Origin: Conoideocrella luteorostrata | Taxonomy: Eukaryota > Ascomycota > Sordariomycetes > Hypocreales > Clavicipitaceae | Length of the DNA: 64,000 bases | Assembly: GCA_032433595.1 (NCBI GenBank) | Contig: JASWJB010000174.1 | Coordinates: 26,480-90,479, forward strand | Direction of reading: 5' to 3' | Part shown: positions 12,215 through 24,130 of the stretch, piece by piece | How positions within the stretch are numbered: position 1 is the first letter of the stretch | How the letters are laid out: every line of letters starts with the position of its first letter | Notes under the pieces: generated by a model | What the model saw: the letters and a program-made list of their open reading frames with translations, nothing else | What the model was told of the DNA's origin: nothing | Databases searched by the model: none | Position numbers and translations under genes: made by a program

Positions 12215-13524
12215 TCAGTCCAGGCCTTTCGAGCATTCAGAATTTGGCCTCGTATCCCTCCTAACATCATACATCATCTCTACCCTCACCCCACGCTCCG
12301 GCAAGCTCCTCTGCTCTACCAGATTATCCGCACTCTCGCTTCTCACCCTCCCCTTTTCAATGGTGGTCCTCGTCTTAACTGTCATATATGTCATGTCACT
12401 TAGCTCCGTTTCTGTCACGGTCCCATCTGAATGGATTTTAGAGACGGGGTTGCCCGAGATACTCGGCGTCATTTTGCTTTTGACGCTGCCCACAGCGGCG
12501 CGGAACCAGTGCAACACAATGTGCAATGTAGGAATTGTGCCGCATACGATCATGAGGAAGAGCTCGCCAGTGACCCAGGCGAAGATGTCGTAGGTGGCCC
12601 ATGTTTGGTCGGTGCGGTTGGCGAGCTCCACGAGGTACTGCGTCTTGATGCCGGAGCAGATGGATGTGAGGATGTTGAGCCCGAAGACGATTGTGAGTTG
12701 GACTTTCTCGGTGGTCTTATTGTTGAGCTGCCAGAAGATAGTGGCAGGGATGAGGGCGAGGCTGGCATCGGCAAAGGTGTTGAATGCTTTCACCAATGTT
12801 CGTTAGTATTTCTGGAGTGGGAGTTTGACATCCATCGCAACGCAGTAACTACTTACCTCCTGTGAATGTTCCAAACCCAGCCATGGCATGCGGATCAATA
12901 CACTTCCCGGACACCCTCTTATCCCATAGCGCATTCGCAGGCGAGCACTGCGCAAACGTCAACACCGAGCACGAAATCGCAACCAGCGCCGCCAGTAGAA
13001 TCGGGACCGTCCACAAAAACAGCCGCTGCCACCTCAGTTCTGTTAAGTTGATAATGCCCAGCAGCAGCGCCGATACCGAAATCTTGCCGCATGCCACGCC
13101 GATGATGCCGAATACCTGGCTCAGCCAGTTTAGAAACAAGACGGTGGCAACATTGTCAGGTCCGGTCTTGCCAACGTCTTCGATGTGCTGCAAGCCGCCG
13201 CGGTTGGCGTATAGTGTTAAAACGACGCTCCAGCCAATGAAGCAGATCTGTAAGGAATCACTCCCAAGTTGTACATGTAAGCCGCCACTGGTTTTCCATT
13301 TATGGACTACCGTCATTACAAATTGCGTAAGTGCTCAATTTTCTTACCATGGCACAAATCATGAATACATCATCCCAGCCAAACTTGCGGTGTCGCAGCC
13401 GCGCATACACCCGCAGTAGGGATGTTATAAATGCCAGAGAGGTAAGCGTCCACAAAAGCCGGACGACATCTGGTCCTCGATCCGGCACGGAGCCATTGTT
13501 ATTGTCTGGCTGAGGTGAATTCAT
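12215..13524 (-). CDS. Seven-helix integral membrane protein, fungal rhodopsin-domain (Pth11/SAT4-like) family
   Basis: Exons 13524-13348, 13247-12857 and 12786-12215 give 379 residues; phases 0 and 1 match and introns have proper branch points (ACTAACG before 12787). About seven hydrophobic helices are visible, starting with VRLLWTLTSLAFITSLLRVY near residues 20-40, followed by the WDDVFMICAM signature that marks the fungal rhodopsin-domain family. The conserved cysteine-bearing loop FAQCSPANALWD precedes helix five. The hydrophilic tail after about residue 270 is Thr/Arg-rich and may be regulatory. There is no N-terminal CFEM domain, so this is the plain class rather than the CFEM-GPCR class. 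Family members are proposed plasma-membrane receptors or transporters; the ligand is unknown. Confidence 0.88.
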
Positions 13525-14144
13525 CGCCGTGTGAGTTCAACAGCCAGCTGTATCTGCCGACGCGCAGCGAAATCTCCGACAGGCCACCAAAACAGGGCGA
13601 TGGCGATGAAAAGTATAGAGTTGATGAGTTGGCAATCATCACTGCGGGCTTGTTGACAGAAGAGCTTGAGAAAAGAAACCTCCCTACGCATAGAGAGGAG
13701 ACGAGAGGATGGACTCTGAGAGAAGAAAAGGGACATTTCTAGACTGGACGTGAGTGTGCAGTCATCCCGTTCCGTGAAAATGATCTAAAGGTGGACCTGG
13801 GGCCAAACTAGCAAGGCAAGGCTTCGGCGAACCGATGCAGTGAAAAGCTGATCTTCTATTTTCATCACAGACATTCGCGACATATCGGGACACCCATTGT
13901 TGGGGTTGGCCAGCTTCGTTGCTACAATTTGACAATCTATACGGAGTATAATGAATGAAGAGTGTTCCGTACCGAGTACAATACTACGGGCTATTTACTT
14001 GCTCTGTCTCACACATGTAAACCGGGGTGGCTGAGCCTAGTCTGCCGCGGCGTGGATACTAGATCCTTTCATACGACTTACAGTAGCTACCTCATCTCAC
14101 AGCTTGTCCGAAAATGGTCGGACGCCTTGGATCGGAGTACGTGA

Positions 14145-14160
14145 TACGGAGTACGGAGTA
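14145..14160. repeat. Tandem double copy of the palindrome unit
   Basis: Two TACGGAG units in direct tandem ending in TA, preceded at about 14133 by a degenerate copy. Confidence 0.8.
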
Positions 14161-15310
14161 TGTCCTTCGATGTTAATAGATGGCACAAAATGCAACATGT
14201 TGCAGGTGATCAGCGAAGTGATCCCAATAACCAGGCGAATAGGAGTGCATGAGGCTTCGAGTGAGCAGCCGCCTGGACCACTCAAAATCATTGTCTTCTA
14301 CACCACCGCAGAAGGTTGGTCCCGTCGCGAAGGACGCCACGTCCAGGACCAGGGCAGCACGAGGCTCTCGGGGTGCCTCAAGAGGGGAGGGAGAAGGGCG
14401 ACTAACAGGCGGCATACTGGAGATAGCGAGCGTCGTGCCTGCCGCCTTAACACCTCCCCCTCCCCCCTCCCAGGTTTGCAATTCAAACCAACGGGCTCCG
14501 TGCCGTTCCGGGTGGCAGATGAGATGATGTTTGAAAGGGCCGTGCCACGGCGAGAGACAATTGGTCGTGCTGAGCTTCATGGCTTGCGCGGTGGGCGAAA
14601 AAGAAACCATCAAGCGCTAGTTCACTAATTGCGGATCTGGTTTAGATGTTGACTAACTAGCCTTATCGACCGTCTCGGAAGCAGCTAGACTACTCCGTAG
14701 TTTGTTACTAACTAGTTAGGACCTACCAGTAGGCAGTTGCGTACGAACAGTAGGATACAAGTTTGGTGGATGGCCATGGACTCCCACTGGCGCCGCACTC
14801 GGCGCTCTGTACGGAGTACTAGTTACGTCAACTTTGCGTTGTCAACAAATCACACATGCATGAAAATTGGCCAAACGACGGGTTTTGGCCCCCAGGACCA
14901 TCTATTACTTGGACCTGTTGTGTTGGGGTGTAGAAAGTGGGAGGGAGACGAGATGTGGAAGGAGGAGTCCACATGCCACATGCTCGCTTCGCCCTTGACG
15001 GCCTTCTCGAGTGCACAGATAACCTAATCCCCTTCGGCCCTTGTCACCTGTAACTTGTTCCCCATTTGACCTGTAACCTCTCTGCAGAGTTGACCTGTAT
15101 CCTCTCTCTTGTATCTTTATACTTTGTGCGTGTATTTACACTTTTTACGTTTATAATTATTATATATATATTAAATTTTGCATATGGGTGCAAACGACGT
15201 AGTATAGGTTAGCTCTGTAGAGGGGGTGTAGGTTATGAGGTTACTGTAGGTCTCGTGGGGTAAAGATTATACAGGTGACAGGGGCCGAGGGGATCAGTTT
15301 ATCTCTACTC

Positions 15311-15321
15311 GTACTCCGTAC
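15311..15321. repeat. Palindrome copy (GTACTCCGTAC orientation)
   Basis: 11-bp copy in reverse orientation within the intergenic region upstream of the O-methyltransferase. Confidence 0.8.
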
Positions 15322-15729
15322 ACTCGGCCTTCTCTCGCTCTTCATCAAGCCAGGAACGAAAGCACAATATGTATTGCCACTGCTTACGAGCGGGGACATT
15401 ACGGTAGCCCATGTACGGACCATATTTCAAGTCGGTCTGGTCTGCTGCTTGCTTGCATGCTTGCTTTTGTTCTCGGCTGAGAGAAGAAACAACTCCATTG
15501 CACTCCCGCATTACTCCGTATTAGCACCACAAAGAGCAAAAGCATGACCTGACACCGGCAAAAACAAAGACGCAGAAAAAGCAAGGCATAAGCATCATCT
15601 GCCAACTCTCCCTCTTCAGCTGCAGAATCCGTCACACGCCTTGACCCCAGTCGCTCGCTTGACCACGCCCGCACCGTTACACAGCATTATCGATACCGAT
15701 CGGTTCAGGGTCCAAGAAAGTGATAACTG

Positions 15730-17669
15730 ATGGTAACCCAATCCCAGGCGGATGCCAAGGGCGCAGCAGAGCAACCGACGGCAGCATCGCCAGCGAATGA
15801 TCTCAATCTCAATGTCCTGATTGAGCAGCTTGAGCTACTGAATGCCAACCCCGAGGCCTTGGCCGCTGCTGATGCTGAAACCGCACGACAGCGTATTCTG
15901 CAACTGACGCGAGCTGTAGCTGTTGCGATCGAAGAGCCGTTTGAAGCAGTCCAACGTCTGGCATATTCCGTAAGTTGACCCAAGCTCAGTTGCCATTGAT
16001 GACGGTGTCGGACTCGAGCTTGTCACCGCTTTACCAGCTGCCAAATTGTTTACCCTGGTTGGTCTTTGGGCCATTCATCAGGCAATCCTTTCTTCGTCCA
16101 GTCCCGTTCGGAAAATGCAAATGAACTTTGACCGTAGCTGTGCCGAGTACGGAGTACAGGTTCCGCTATCGTCATACCTACCTCGCCCATCCGTTCGTCT
16201 CGAATCGAATACCCATCATTTGTAGCGTTGACCGTGCTTAGATTGGAGCAGATGACGATGCGCACAGTCCAAGTGGACAGGGATGACCTGGACAGGGACC
16301 GGCTATTAGCTACAGCAGACTATGCTCTGTACGGAGTACAACGCTGCCTGTCCTGTCAACGCATTTTGATAACTATCGTTAGTCCGCAGAATAATTCATT
16401 ATACTGAGACTCTCAACCCTATAGCCTCTGCCCCTGATTACCGCTCGCGTTGCGCAACAACACCATATCTTCGCGACACTGGTCTCCGCCAAGAAACCGG
16501 TCCCATTTGCTACCTTGCAAAATGCCACAAAGCTGGACGAAAGTATTCTCGAGTCCATCCTGGACTACCTCGGCACGCAGGCCATGGTCAACGAACTGAC
16601 CCCTGGCATTTTTACTGCCACAAAGCTCTCCAACATGATGGTGGTTCCTTTGTTCCAGGATGCGGTAACACACTTGTACGTGTCCGAATTTCATCCACAT
16701 GTCCCGCTGTGCCCATATCGAGGCAGACTCAGGCCACTGCCTGCTTGATGGTATTGTTTCTTCGCAATGTAGTTAAAACGTTTATGACCGGTTCAGGTAG
16801 CTAAGATCTCTACTTTTCATTACAGCCATGACAACTGCCTCCCAGGATTTGCAGCGCTCAATTCAGTCCTCAGTCAGCCTGAAGCCAAGCTAAATGCCTT
16901 CAAGACTGGCCAACACACCGACCAAGACTTTTACACCTGGATGGAGACACATCCCGTGCAGCAAGGCGCATTTCATCGCTTTATGGAAGCGCAGTTCGCC
17001 AGTCTGCCAACTTGGCTCGATGTTGTGGATTTCGAAACTGAATTTTGCAAATACAATAGCCAATCCGACGTAGCTTTTGTAGATGTTGGCGGCGGAAATG
17101 GTCAACAGTGCATTGCACTCAAAGAAAAGTTTCCCCATATGCCCGGACGCATCATTAATCAAGACACCCCAGACGTGCTTAGCAAGGCGCTATTTGCGGA
17201 TAGGGTCGAAAAGTTGAGCTATGACTATTTCACAGAGCAGCGTGTCAAGAGTAAGTCCATTAGTAGTCGTAATCTACTTCTTACACTTCGGGCTGATTCG
17301 TGATCACTCCTGCTACTTGCAGATGCTCGTGTCTACTATTTCCGTCAAATTATGCACAACAACGATGATGAAGCCTGCATCAGGATCCTACAATCTCAAA
17401 TTCCTGCCATGGGCCCTGATAGCGTTATCATCATTGATGACAAAACTCTCCCAGATGATAAGCCGCCTCAGGGAACCCCTGGGGTTGAGTATACAGCTGG
17501 TCTGAGTATAGCTATGAAGGTCATGTTTGATGCACAGGAGCGTCGCGAGACTCACTGGCGTGAGCTGCTCTCCAAAGCCGGGTTGGCAATTAAGGGCATT
17601 CGCAAATTCACCAAGTTTCATGACTCTGTTATTATTGCTATGAAGTCTGAAACTTTGTTTTGTTCTTGA
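15730..17669 (+). CDS. SAM-dependent O-methyltransferase, COMT-like family 2
   Basis: Exons 15730-15969, 16425-16675, 16826-17250 and 17323-17669 join in phase to 420 residues, the usual size for fungal COMT-type enzymes. An N-terminal helical dimerisation region is followed by the Rossmann methyltransferase domain. SAM motif I is VDVGGGNGQ at residues 249-257. The block YYFRQIMHNNDDEAC contains His317, which aligns with the catalytic base of plant caffeate O-methyltransferase; the Asp usually after it is Asn here. The predicted reaction is methyl transfer to a phenolic hydroxyl of a secondary metabolite; the substrate is not readable. The first intron is unusually long (455 nt) and holds two palindrome copies. 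The aldo-keto reductase lies downstream on the same strand, which suggests a tailoring role. Confidence 0.9.
16148..16157. repeat. Palindrome copy inside intron 1 of the O-methyltransferase
   Basis: Perfect TACGGAGTAC within the 455-nt intron. Confidence 0.85.
16330..16339. repeat. Second palindrome copy inside intron 1 of the O-methyltransferase
   Basis: Perfect TACGGAGTAC flanked by TG and A, 172 bp after the first intronic copy. Confidence 0.85.
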
Positions 17670-18447
17670 TTTATTGACGAATGCAGATGCGCTCATGAAT
17701 TAACGACAATATGAATGCCAAACGGAAGGAAACCATTAGTTGACGAAGATGATCCCCTCATCCAATTTTCTGATTAGTTAGTTCATAGATTTTGAAGACT
17801 TCACTCCCATTCATCACATAATGATGTGTTTTCTCAACTGCGCCATATAATTATTGCCTCTCAGTCGTCATGTCTGACCTTGCCGCTTCATTGGTCGAGG
17901 TATTCCCCCCACCATAACCGCTCGATCCACCGGGTGAAGATGTTTGTGTCCGACTATCCGTGCGGTCGCGCACCAAAGACAAAAGCCATGACGAATTGAA
18001 ATAACAATAAATAGTGGTTCAATTTAATATCATTAAAGAGAAGTAGAAGCAGAAGAAGACAAAAAAAGAGCAGAAGAGAAGCAGTATTATTATTTTAAAA
18101 AAAAAAAAAAAAAAAACCTTCATTACAGCACAATTGTTTTTGTAAGAGGCTTCAGTCTAACTAGTCAATTACTTTGAAGTCAACCCCGTGTGTCTGGGAC
18201 CACCTTCAGGACCACCGTGGTGATGTCATAACCAACAAACGATACACAAAATCACCATTCAGGTTCAATTGGCCACTTACAGCTATTCCACACTCATACC
18301 GCCAATATAGAGATCTCTAGTGTTCTAAGCATTTGTCAAGGCTCAATATCCAACCATTGGCACCAGAGACACCGTCATGCTTCAGGCAAAGCTCAAGGTG
18401 AGAGTGCAAGGGTTCCTCTACGTGAACAATGAAGTGCACCGTGACTA
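17670..18447. other. Intergenic region with homopurine and poly-A tracts
   Basis: 778 bp between the O-methyltransferase and aldo-keto reductase. A purine-rich stretch at 18035-18085 leads into a 20-nt A run at 18097-18116. No gene is supported, apart from a possible extra first exon of the reductase near 18378. Confidence 0.5.
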
Positions 18448-19484
18448 ATGCAGCTATGCAACCACAAGCTCCCAAATGGGTTGTCCATACCCCGACTCCA
18501 GCTAGGTCTATACATGATGTCTGGCAGAGAAGCAAGCCAGGCCGTAAGGAATGGTCTGGAAATCGGGTACCTAGGCTTTGACTGCGCACAAATGTATCAC
18601 AACGAACGCGAGGCAGGAACAGCAATTAGTCAGTTTCTTTCCAGCTCAGACAACACCGACGGCCTTCAGCGCGAAGACGTCTTCTACACGTCAAAATTAA
18701 ATTCCAATAGTGTACACTACGAGACCATTCGGCGGTCTATTAAGAAATCCGTCGAAAGCAGTAGCCTGGGCTACATAGACCTCTTTCTTCTCCACAGCCC
18801 TTATGGAGGGAAGGAAGCACGCTTGATGAGTTGGAAAGCCCTTGAAGATGCTGTCGATGCAGGTGAACTCAAATCGATTGGTGTTAGCAACTTCGGAGTT
18901 GCTCATGTGGGTAGCATTCTTGAACAACGCAAAAACTTGGGAGATACTAACGACTCATAGATTGAAGAACTGATGGCTTCTGGGCCACGCATCAAGCCTG
19001 CCATCAATCAGATCGAAGTACACCCTTTTAACACCCAAGAAGCCATTCGCGAGACTTGCACCAAGCACGGTATTGTGATTGAAGCGTATGCCCCTTTGGC
19101 AAGAGCTATGCGAATGACGCACCCTGCCATTGTGGAACTGTCGAAAACCTACAGCTGTTCTCCGGCCCAGCTTTTGGTCAAGTATGCGCACTGGATACAA
19201 TGCGACAACATACTCGTCTTGTGGAATTGTGGCTAATGCGCATCTTGATTAGGTGGAATTTGCAGCATGGCATGGTGGCTTTACCGAAGAGCATTCGCAG
19301 GGAGAGGATGATCGAGAATGCGGATGTCGCGAGTTTTGAGATTTCCAAGGCCGATATGGGCGTCATGGATGGCCTGGATGAAAAACTGGTAACGGACTGG
19401 TAAGTGATGACGTCGGCATGTATATGTATATATATGTATCTGGTATCTAACCTTTGATTCAGGGATCCTACAGACGCTGCATGA
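18448..19484 (+). CDS. Aldo-keto reductase (AKR)
   Basis: Exons 18448-18906, 18961-19181, 19253-19399 and 19463-19484 give 282 residues with consistent phases. The last exon supplies only the WDPTDAA-type ending typical of fungal AKRs. The catalytic tetrad is complete: Asp45 and Tyr50 (FDCAQMY), Lys83 (YTSKLN) and His116 (FLLHSP). GVSNFG and NQIEVHPF are the usual barrel motifs, and [16 protein letters not shown] forms the NADPH-binding loop with K, S and R in place. It is a cytosolic NADPH-dependent carbonyl reductase with an unknown substrate. An alternative start at 18378 joined by a 56-nt intron would replace the first two residues with seven. It is convergent with the broken MFS gene. 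Confidence 0.9.
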
Positions 19485-19631
19485 TCAGAGAGCATCAGTG
19501 GGTGTTGGAAAGGCCGATATGGAAGCATTGTGCGTGAGTCAAGATAAAAAAAAACGGCTCAAAAACAGACAGCGTGAAATTGCATTGGGCAGAATAGCAC
19601 AAATTTCACTTAGAAGCCACCCGGAAACGAC

Positions 19632-21387
19632 TCAAGGCTGGAATCTAAATCTCCGGTCCTTGGTGTTGGCAACACCTTCTGTCGAGTAGTATCCCGTCCG
19701 ATCTGCATTGGCCTGCCTATCCCGCCTCCTGTTCTCCCACCTCATCCAAAGCGTGTACAACAATGTAGTTGCAATTACAACCGTACTCATAGAAATATTG
19801 GTCCTAATGCTTGTGATATACCGCGGCGCCTCCTTTTGTTGGTATATATTGCTGGATACCAAACCGCCACAATTCCCTATGGATGTATATAACCCGCTCA
19901 TCATAGCTCGGGCGTTCAAATTAGGGATGTTGGTAACCGTCCAGGTGGAGCCTATTATGTCCGTTGGATATGCCTATTTCCTCAAGTTAGAAAATAGCAG
20001 AACCCGAGGATGTTGCCATCCAGTCCTGACTTACCCCGACGGTGCACAAAAACATGGCGAAGTAAAGCACAGAGGTATCAGATGTGCTCACAGTCCCTAA
20101 CAGTATATATCCCAGCAGACTGACCACCGTGGATGCAGTGATGTGGAATCCTCGCTCTCTGAAATGATCCGAGCTCCTACACCATGCGACAAGAAAGACA
20201 GCACCCGTAAGCGCAGGTGCAACGGTATACTATTCCCGAGGTCAGCTCTGAAAACATGCTTTTTAGCCAGATACAGTAACGCAGAAAACTCACCAAATTT
20301 GTCTTCACGACTGTATAGTTCAGCCTCTTCACCACCATAGCCAGGAAATTCGCATTTGACGTGAGCACGATCCCCGACACAAAGGCCAAGAATATACGGA
20401 TATACCCGTGAGGAGTTTAAAACTCCCCCAATGCCTCCTTCCACCTAAACGGTGTCTGGAGATTAGTCACGGAGTCTTGAATTAGGCGCAGTCTTGCCAC
20501 GTCCTTCTCCTTCTTGTTCAGAAACCAGGCCGTGTCTGTGCCTGACGGAAGGAGACTGAAAAGCACAATGGCCCACAGCATGGTCAATCCTCCTTCGAGG
20601 AAGAAGAGATATGCCCAGCTGGGATAAGGACCGCCTCGGATGTGGAACATGCCGTAGGCGAGGAGACCTCCAAACGCTGATGAGGCAACAAGGGCGGCGT
20701 AAAAGATGCCTATTCGGGTGGCGAGTTCTTTACGGGTGTACCAGATCGATAAATAGTAGATCACCCTGCAGACCAAGGCCGGTTTAGCAAATGGGTCTAG
20801 TGGAACTAAAGGATGGGCATTATCAACTCACGAAGCCAGGAAGCCCGACTCAAATGCGCCGACAAATACTCGACAGACTACGAGGTCTTGGAAATCACGA
20901 GCGAACCCGCTGGCCAGCGACGCAGATCCAAATGCCAGCAGCATGGTAGGGATTGTCCAACGAGCACCCAGTAACTTGGTAAGCATCGTGATTGCCGGGC
21001 CGAGCACTATGAATGGTATCTGGTAGTATGTCAAGATTTGGTTGAATTGGTTGCCCTGGAGATGCAAATCATCTTCCAGGCCCGCTGTGTGTGCGTTGGA
21101 GACATTGCTCCGATCGAGAGAACTGCGTATGAGTTGTTAACGACTGAATACGTTATGAGACCATATTTGGGAAGGCCGGATTTCAACACTTACTTCAGCA
21201 AATATGCAACGGTAAGGAGAGGCAGCAGAATGAGGTCCGCCTTCAGCTTCAATCGCTTGGCTGTCTGCGGATCAAAGTCGATTGCTCCGGGTTGCGTGTC
21301 TGTGAAGCATTTCTCTAATTCCTTGTCATCCGGCACATTGCTGGCGTCTTGTAAATGTCCGTCATTAATAGCTGGGTGTTGGTTCAT
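19632..21387 (-). pseudogene. MFS transporter (allantoate permease family) interrupted by an in-frame stop
   Basis: Five exons, 21387-21194, 21122-20832, 20765-20294, 20229-20035 and 19973-19632, join in perfect phase to 498 codons with intact splice sites. The predicted product has the 12-helix layout of the Dal5-like anion:cation symporter family: YLLNSLDRSNVSNA after helix 1, FLEGGLTMLWAI mid-protein, and IPNLNARAMMSG with SIGNCGG near the end. Codon 278 (20419-20417) is TAA. It lies in the central loop between GEF and TPHGYIRIF, where homologues usually have a basic residue, so one base change would explain it. No intron can remove it without losing conserved sequence. Either this is a recent nonsense pseudogene or the base is a sequencing error. 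It is divergent from the Zn2Cys6 regulator. Confidence 0.82.
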
Positions 21388-21853
21388 TTTCGTGGAGTAA
21401 TACTTTGGACTTTGTTCATGATGTGTTAGCTAGAAAGATGTTGCGGTTTGTGTCAACGGTTGCGCATCATTCACAGTCGGGGTGTGGTCGTCCCGTCTTA
21501 CAATACTTCCTACTGTTCTCCTACGAAGTGGAACACAAAAGGAACTTTTTATCTTCGCCCCCAATTAATTAATTACTCCCCGCATTGTCGATCTCCACAA
21601 TAACTACTCCGTACCGCACGGTCCATCCTCACATGGCAGCTAAAGACCACAACTGCGTGTCCCTGACAGCAGCGGGATCTGATCTTGTCGTGGACCCGGC
21701 AAAGCCGACCAGTGGCATCGGATCAAGGCGGCTGAATGAAAGGCCAAGACATGAGCAGCGGGTGGCATGCGAAGTTCGCCCCTCCCGACGTTGCCGATGT
21801 CCATCCGATCTTGTCACGCTTCATAGCTTCATCTGCTTCGCCTACTTGCTGCC
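21388..21853. promoter_or_regulatory. Divergent promoter of the MFS gene and Zn2Cys6 regulator
   Basis: 466 bp between the two start codons. It contains a palindrome copy (TACTCCGTA near 21604) and the tetrad-like AATTAATTAATTA at about 21563. Shared control of a transporter and its regulator is typical in fungal clusters; that link is inference. Confidence 0.5.
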
Positions 21854-23799
21854 ATGAACGATCAGAGCTTGCATCGGCGTCGCAGGACTCCACTGGCTTG
21901 CATAACTTGGTAGACCATGTGCCCTGTCCCAGCCATGCTGTAAAGATGATTCGCAGCATACAACATTGCTAATACCATATTTTGCCAGTCGGAGAAGAAA
22001 GACCAAATGCGACGGCGTACGTCCGCGGTGTCGGCATTGCACGTCTCGCTGCGTTCCATGCGCATGGCCGAGTCCCATCATAGAGCCGATGGTGCATTCA
22101 GAGGACAATGGTTCTGAAAAGACGTACAGTTCATTGCCATTGACATCAGGCGATTTGATATCTTCAGTCAGACTGCCCGAGCGTAAGGTAATGCAGGCTT
22201 GTCTCGACGTCTTCTTCGGGAGGCACCTTTCCAACACGTTCTGCTGCTTTTTATATCGCCCAGACTTGGAAAGCCATTTTGCCGACACACCCTTCCTCTC
22301 AATATCCATTATATGTCTGTGCGCGAGATATTTTACGGATAGTCAAGCAAGTGATTATTTTGGGCTGTCTACAGGAGAAGAAGTATGTCGACTGTACCGT
22401 CCCCTAGCCAGATCGTTGGCACGGGCAACCTCGGACGAGCCAAGCGGTGAGTGATTCCCCCTCCTTCCGGATATTCCTCCAATATTTACCATTGCCAATG
22501 TAAATAGTACCAAATATTCAAGGCACTCTAGTCCTGGCTTTCTCGGAATTCTTGGACAATGAAGGATCAAGCCATTGGATGTATGCCGGCACTGCCATCA
22601 GAATGGCTCAGATCATGAGGTTGAACAAGGAGTATCACCAGAGCCATTCTCTCAGGGATCAAGAAATACGCCGCCGAACATTTTGGGCTTGCGTTTTTAT
22701 CGACAAATTATTGGCTTACTTCCTCACGAAACCATATGCCATATTTGGACCCAATGTTGCCACGTCCCTTCCTGGAACGGATGCGTCACTCGTGTACGAG
22801 GAGCCCACTAGAGGCTTGACTCTGGAGTCCATCGGATCTTTTACCGGGTTTCCTTCCGAGATAGGCATTTTGTCGTATCTGATTAAAACCATCTGGCACT
22901 GGGGCGACATTGCAGACTTGAATGCTTGTAATTATCGGTTCACGGACAAAACGGTCCCAACGGTCCCTACCAGTGATTTTAGTCAACGACACGAGGAGAT
23001 GAAACTCTGGGCCTTTTCATTACCCCCAAGTCTGCAATGGTCTCAACGCAATTACTCTAACCATTCTAGCCTGGGACAGGGGAAGGAATTCATCGCCATG
23101 CACCTCTTGATCCGAAGCTCCTTTTGCATAGCGCATCAGTCATACTTGCCCCAGCTTGACGGCTCCTCGATTCTCGTCGACATAGCCGATCCAGCAGGGT
23201 GGTCTCTTTTGCACAGAGAGCCTGAGCTTGTGGACATGTGCGTTAGAAACGCCTTCGAAACTGCTGCAATAGCAACAAGCCTGGTGGAAGCAGGTGTCGA
23301 CCCCTGTGCGGATCTAGAGTCCGTCTGGGTTGCGGCATCTCTCTTCATCGTGTCTAATACACTTCTTTGGGTACAGTTCTCCAACGACCCGCAGTATGGC
23401 AACCCTGAACACGTCAACGAAGCCGAGAAGTCGTTTGATACAATCCTACAAATCATGTCATCTTGGGAAGCCCACTGGCCCGCGGCCAGCCAGTGGAGGC
23501 ACACACTGCGGGCTATGCGCGCCATGTATCGAGCAGCGTATCTTGGAGAAGTCGATGAAGCGTTGGTGGATGATGTCGCAGTGCCATCCTCCGGCAGTGA
23601 CAAATCCAAGTTTCGTCCACGGCCGGGTGATGGCTTCATCTCCTTACATGCGATTCCCACCTTGTCGGAATCACTGCGTTTCTTGGCCAGCGATACATCT
23701 GTAGAACCAAAGAGGCTTCAGACTGTGTGGATGCAGTTTGCTACGGGATGGCCTCATGATTTTGCCAACGGAAACTCGGATGGAGTCTTACAGAGCTAA
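21854..23799 (+). CDS. Zn2Cys6 transcription factor with fungal_trans middle-homology region
   Basis: Exons 21854-21909, 21989-22446 and 22508-23799 give 601 residues; all phases match. A 56-nt first exon supplies the first two cysteines. Joined, the cluster is C16-x2-C19-x6-C26-x6-C33-x2-C36-x6-C43, with RRRKTKCDG as the basic first loop. The fungal-specific regulatory domain (PF04082 type) runs from about residue 95 and contains GSSHWMYAGTAIRMAQIM and RRRTFWACVFIDKLLA, both conserved landmarks. It is divergent from the broken MFS gene and followed in the same direction by an esterase, so it is the obvious candidate regulator of this block. Confidence 0.92.
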
Positions 23800-23996
23800 T
23801 GCGAAAGTGTCGTTAGCAAACATGTATGTAGCGTTAGTTTGTGCGGGGATCCGACGGTAGTCGGCTCATCCGACGGCTGGGGTAGCATGTTGGATACGAA
23901 GGTGGTGTAGAGAGAATGCCCGCATCGGAGCATCTCGAAGTTGAAGTAGCCGCTTCAACGACATTAGGAAAATCAACTTAATTTTTTTTAAAATAA

Positions 23997-24013
23997 AAAT
24001 ATATATATATAAA
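23997..24013 (+). promoter_or_regulatory. TATA-like AT repeat upstream of the esterase gene
   Basis: An alternating AT run ending TATAAAGG about 120 bp before the esterase ATG, at a plausible core-promoter distance. The 331-bp interval 23800-24130 holds no other feature. Confidence 0.5.
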
Positions 24014-24130
24014 GGAGATTTATGTTTTTCGCCAAATCAACTCTTTATCATACATGAGTACGCGCATCTGGTATCTACGACAACACCACGGAGCATCTAG
24101 ATTCAACTAAAACTTTCACATTTATCAGCC

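Larger units (their letters stand above)
13525..15729. other. Intergenic region, 2.2 kb, with palindrome copies
   Basis: No gene is supported. It contains palindrome copies near 13940, 14145-14160, 14691, 14810-14819, 15311-15321 and 15511, and an AT-rich stretch near 15145-15185. Overlapping open frames on both strands at 14104-14628 are GC-rich without domains. Confidence 0.5.

Noticed and set aside
12431..12865. 144-codon plus-strand frame
   Set aside because: It is the antisense shadow of the third exon of the rhodopsin-domain gene.
14104..14628. Overlapping 174- and 146-codon frames on opposite strands
   Set aside because: Both arise from a GC-rich stretch lacking stops; neither shows a recognisable motif and they shadow each other.
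20097..20444. Reading the broken MFS gene as two separate shorter genes
   Set aside because: The downstream exons continue the same transporter in phase without their own start context, so one interrupted gene is the simpler reading.
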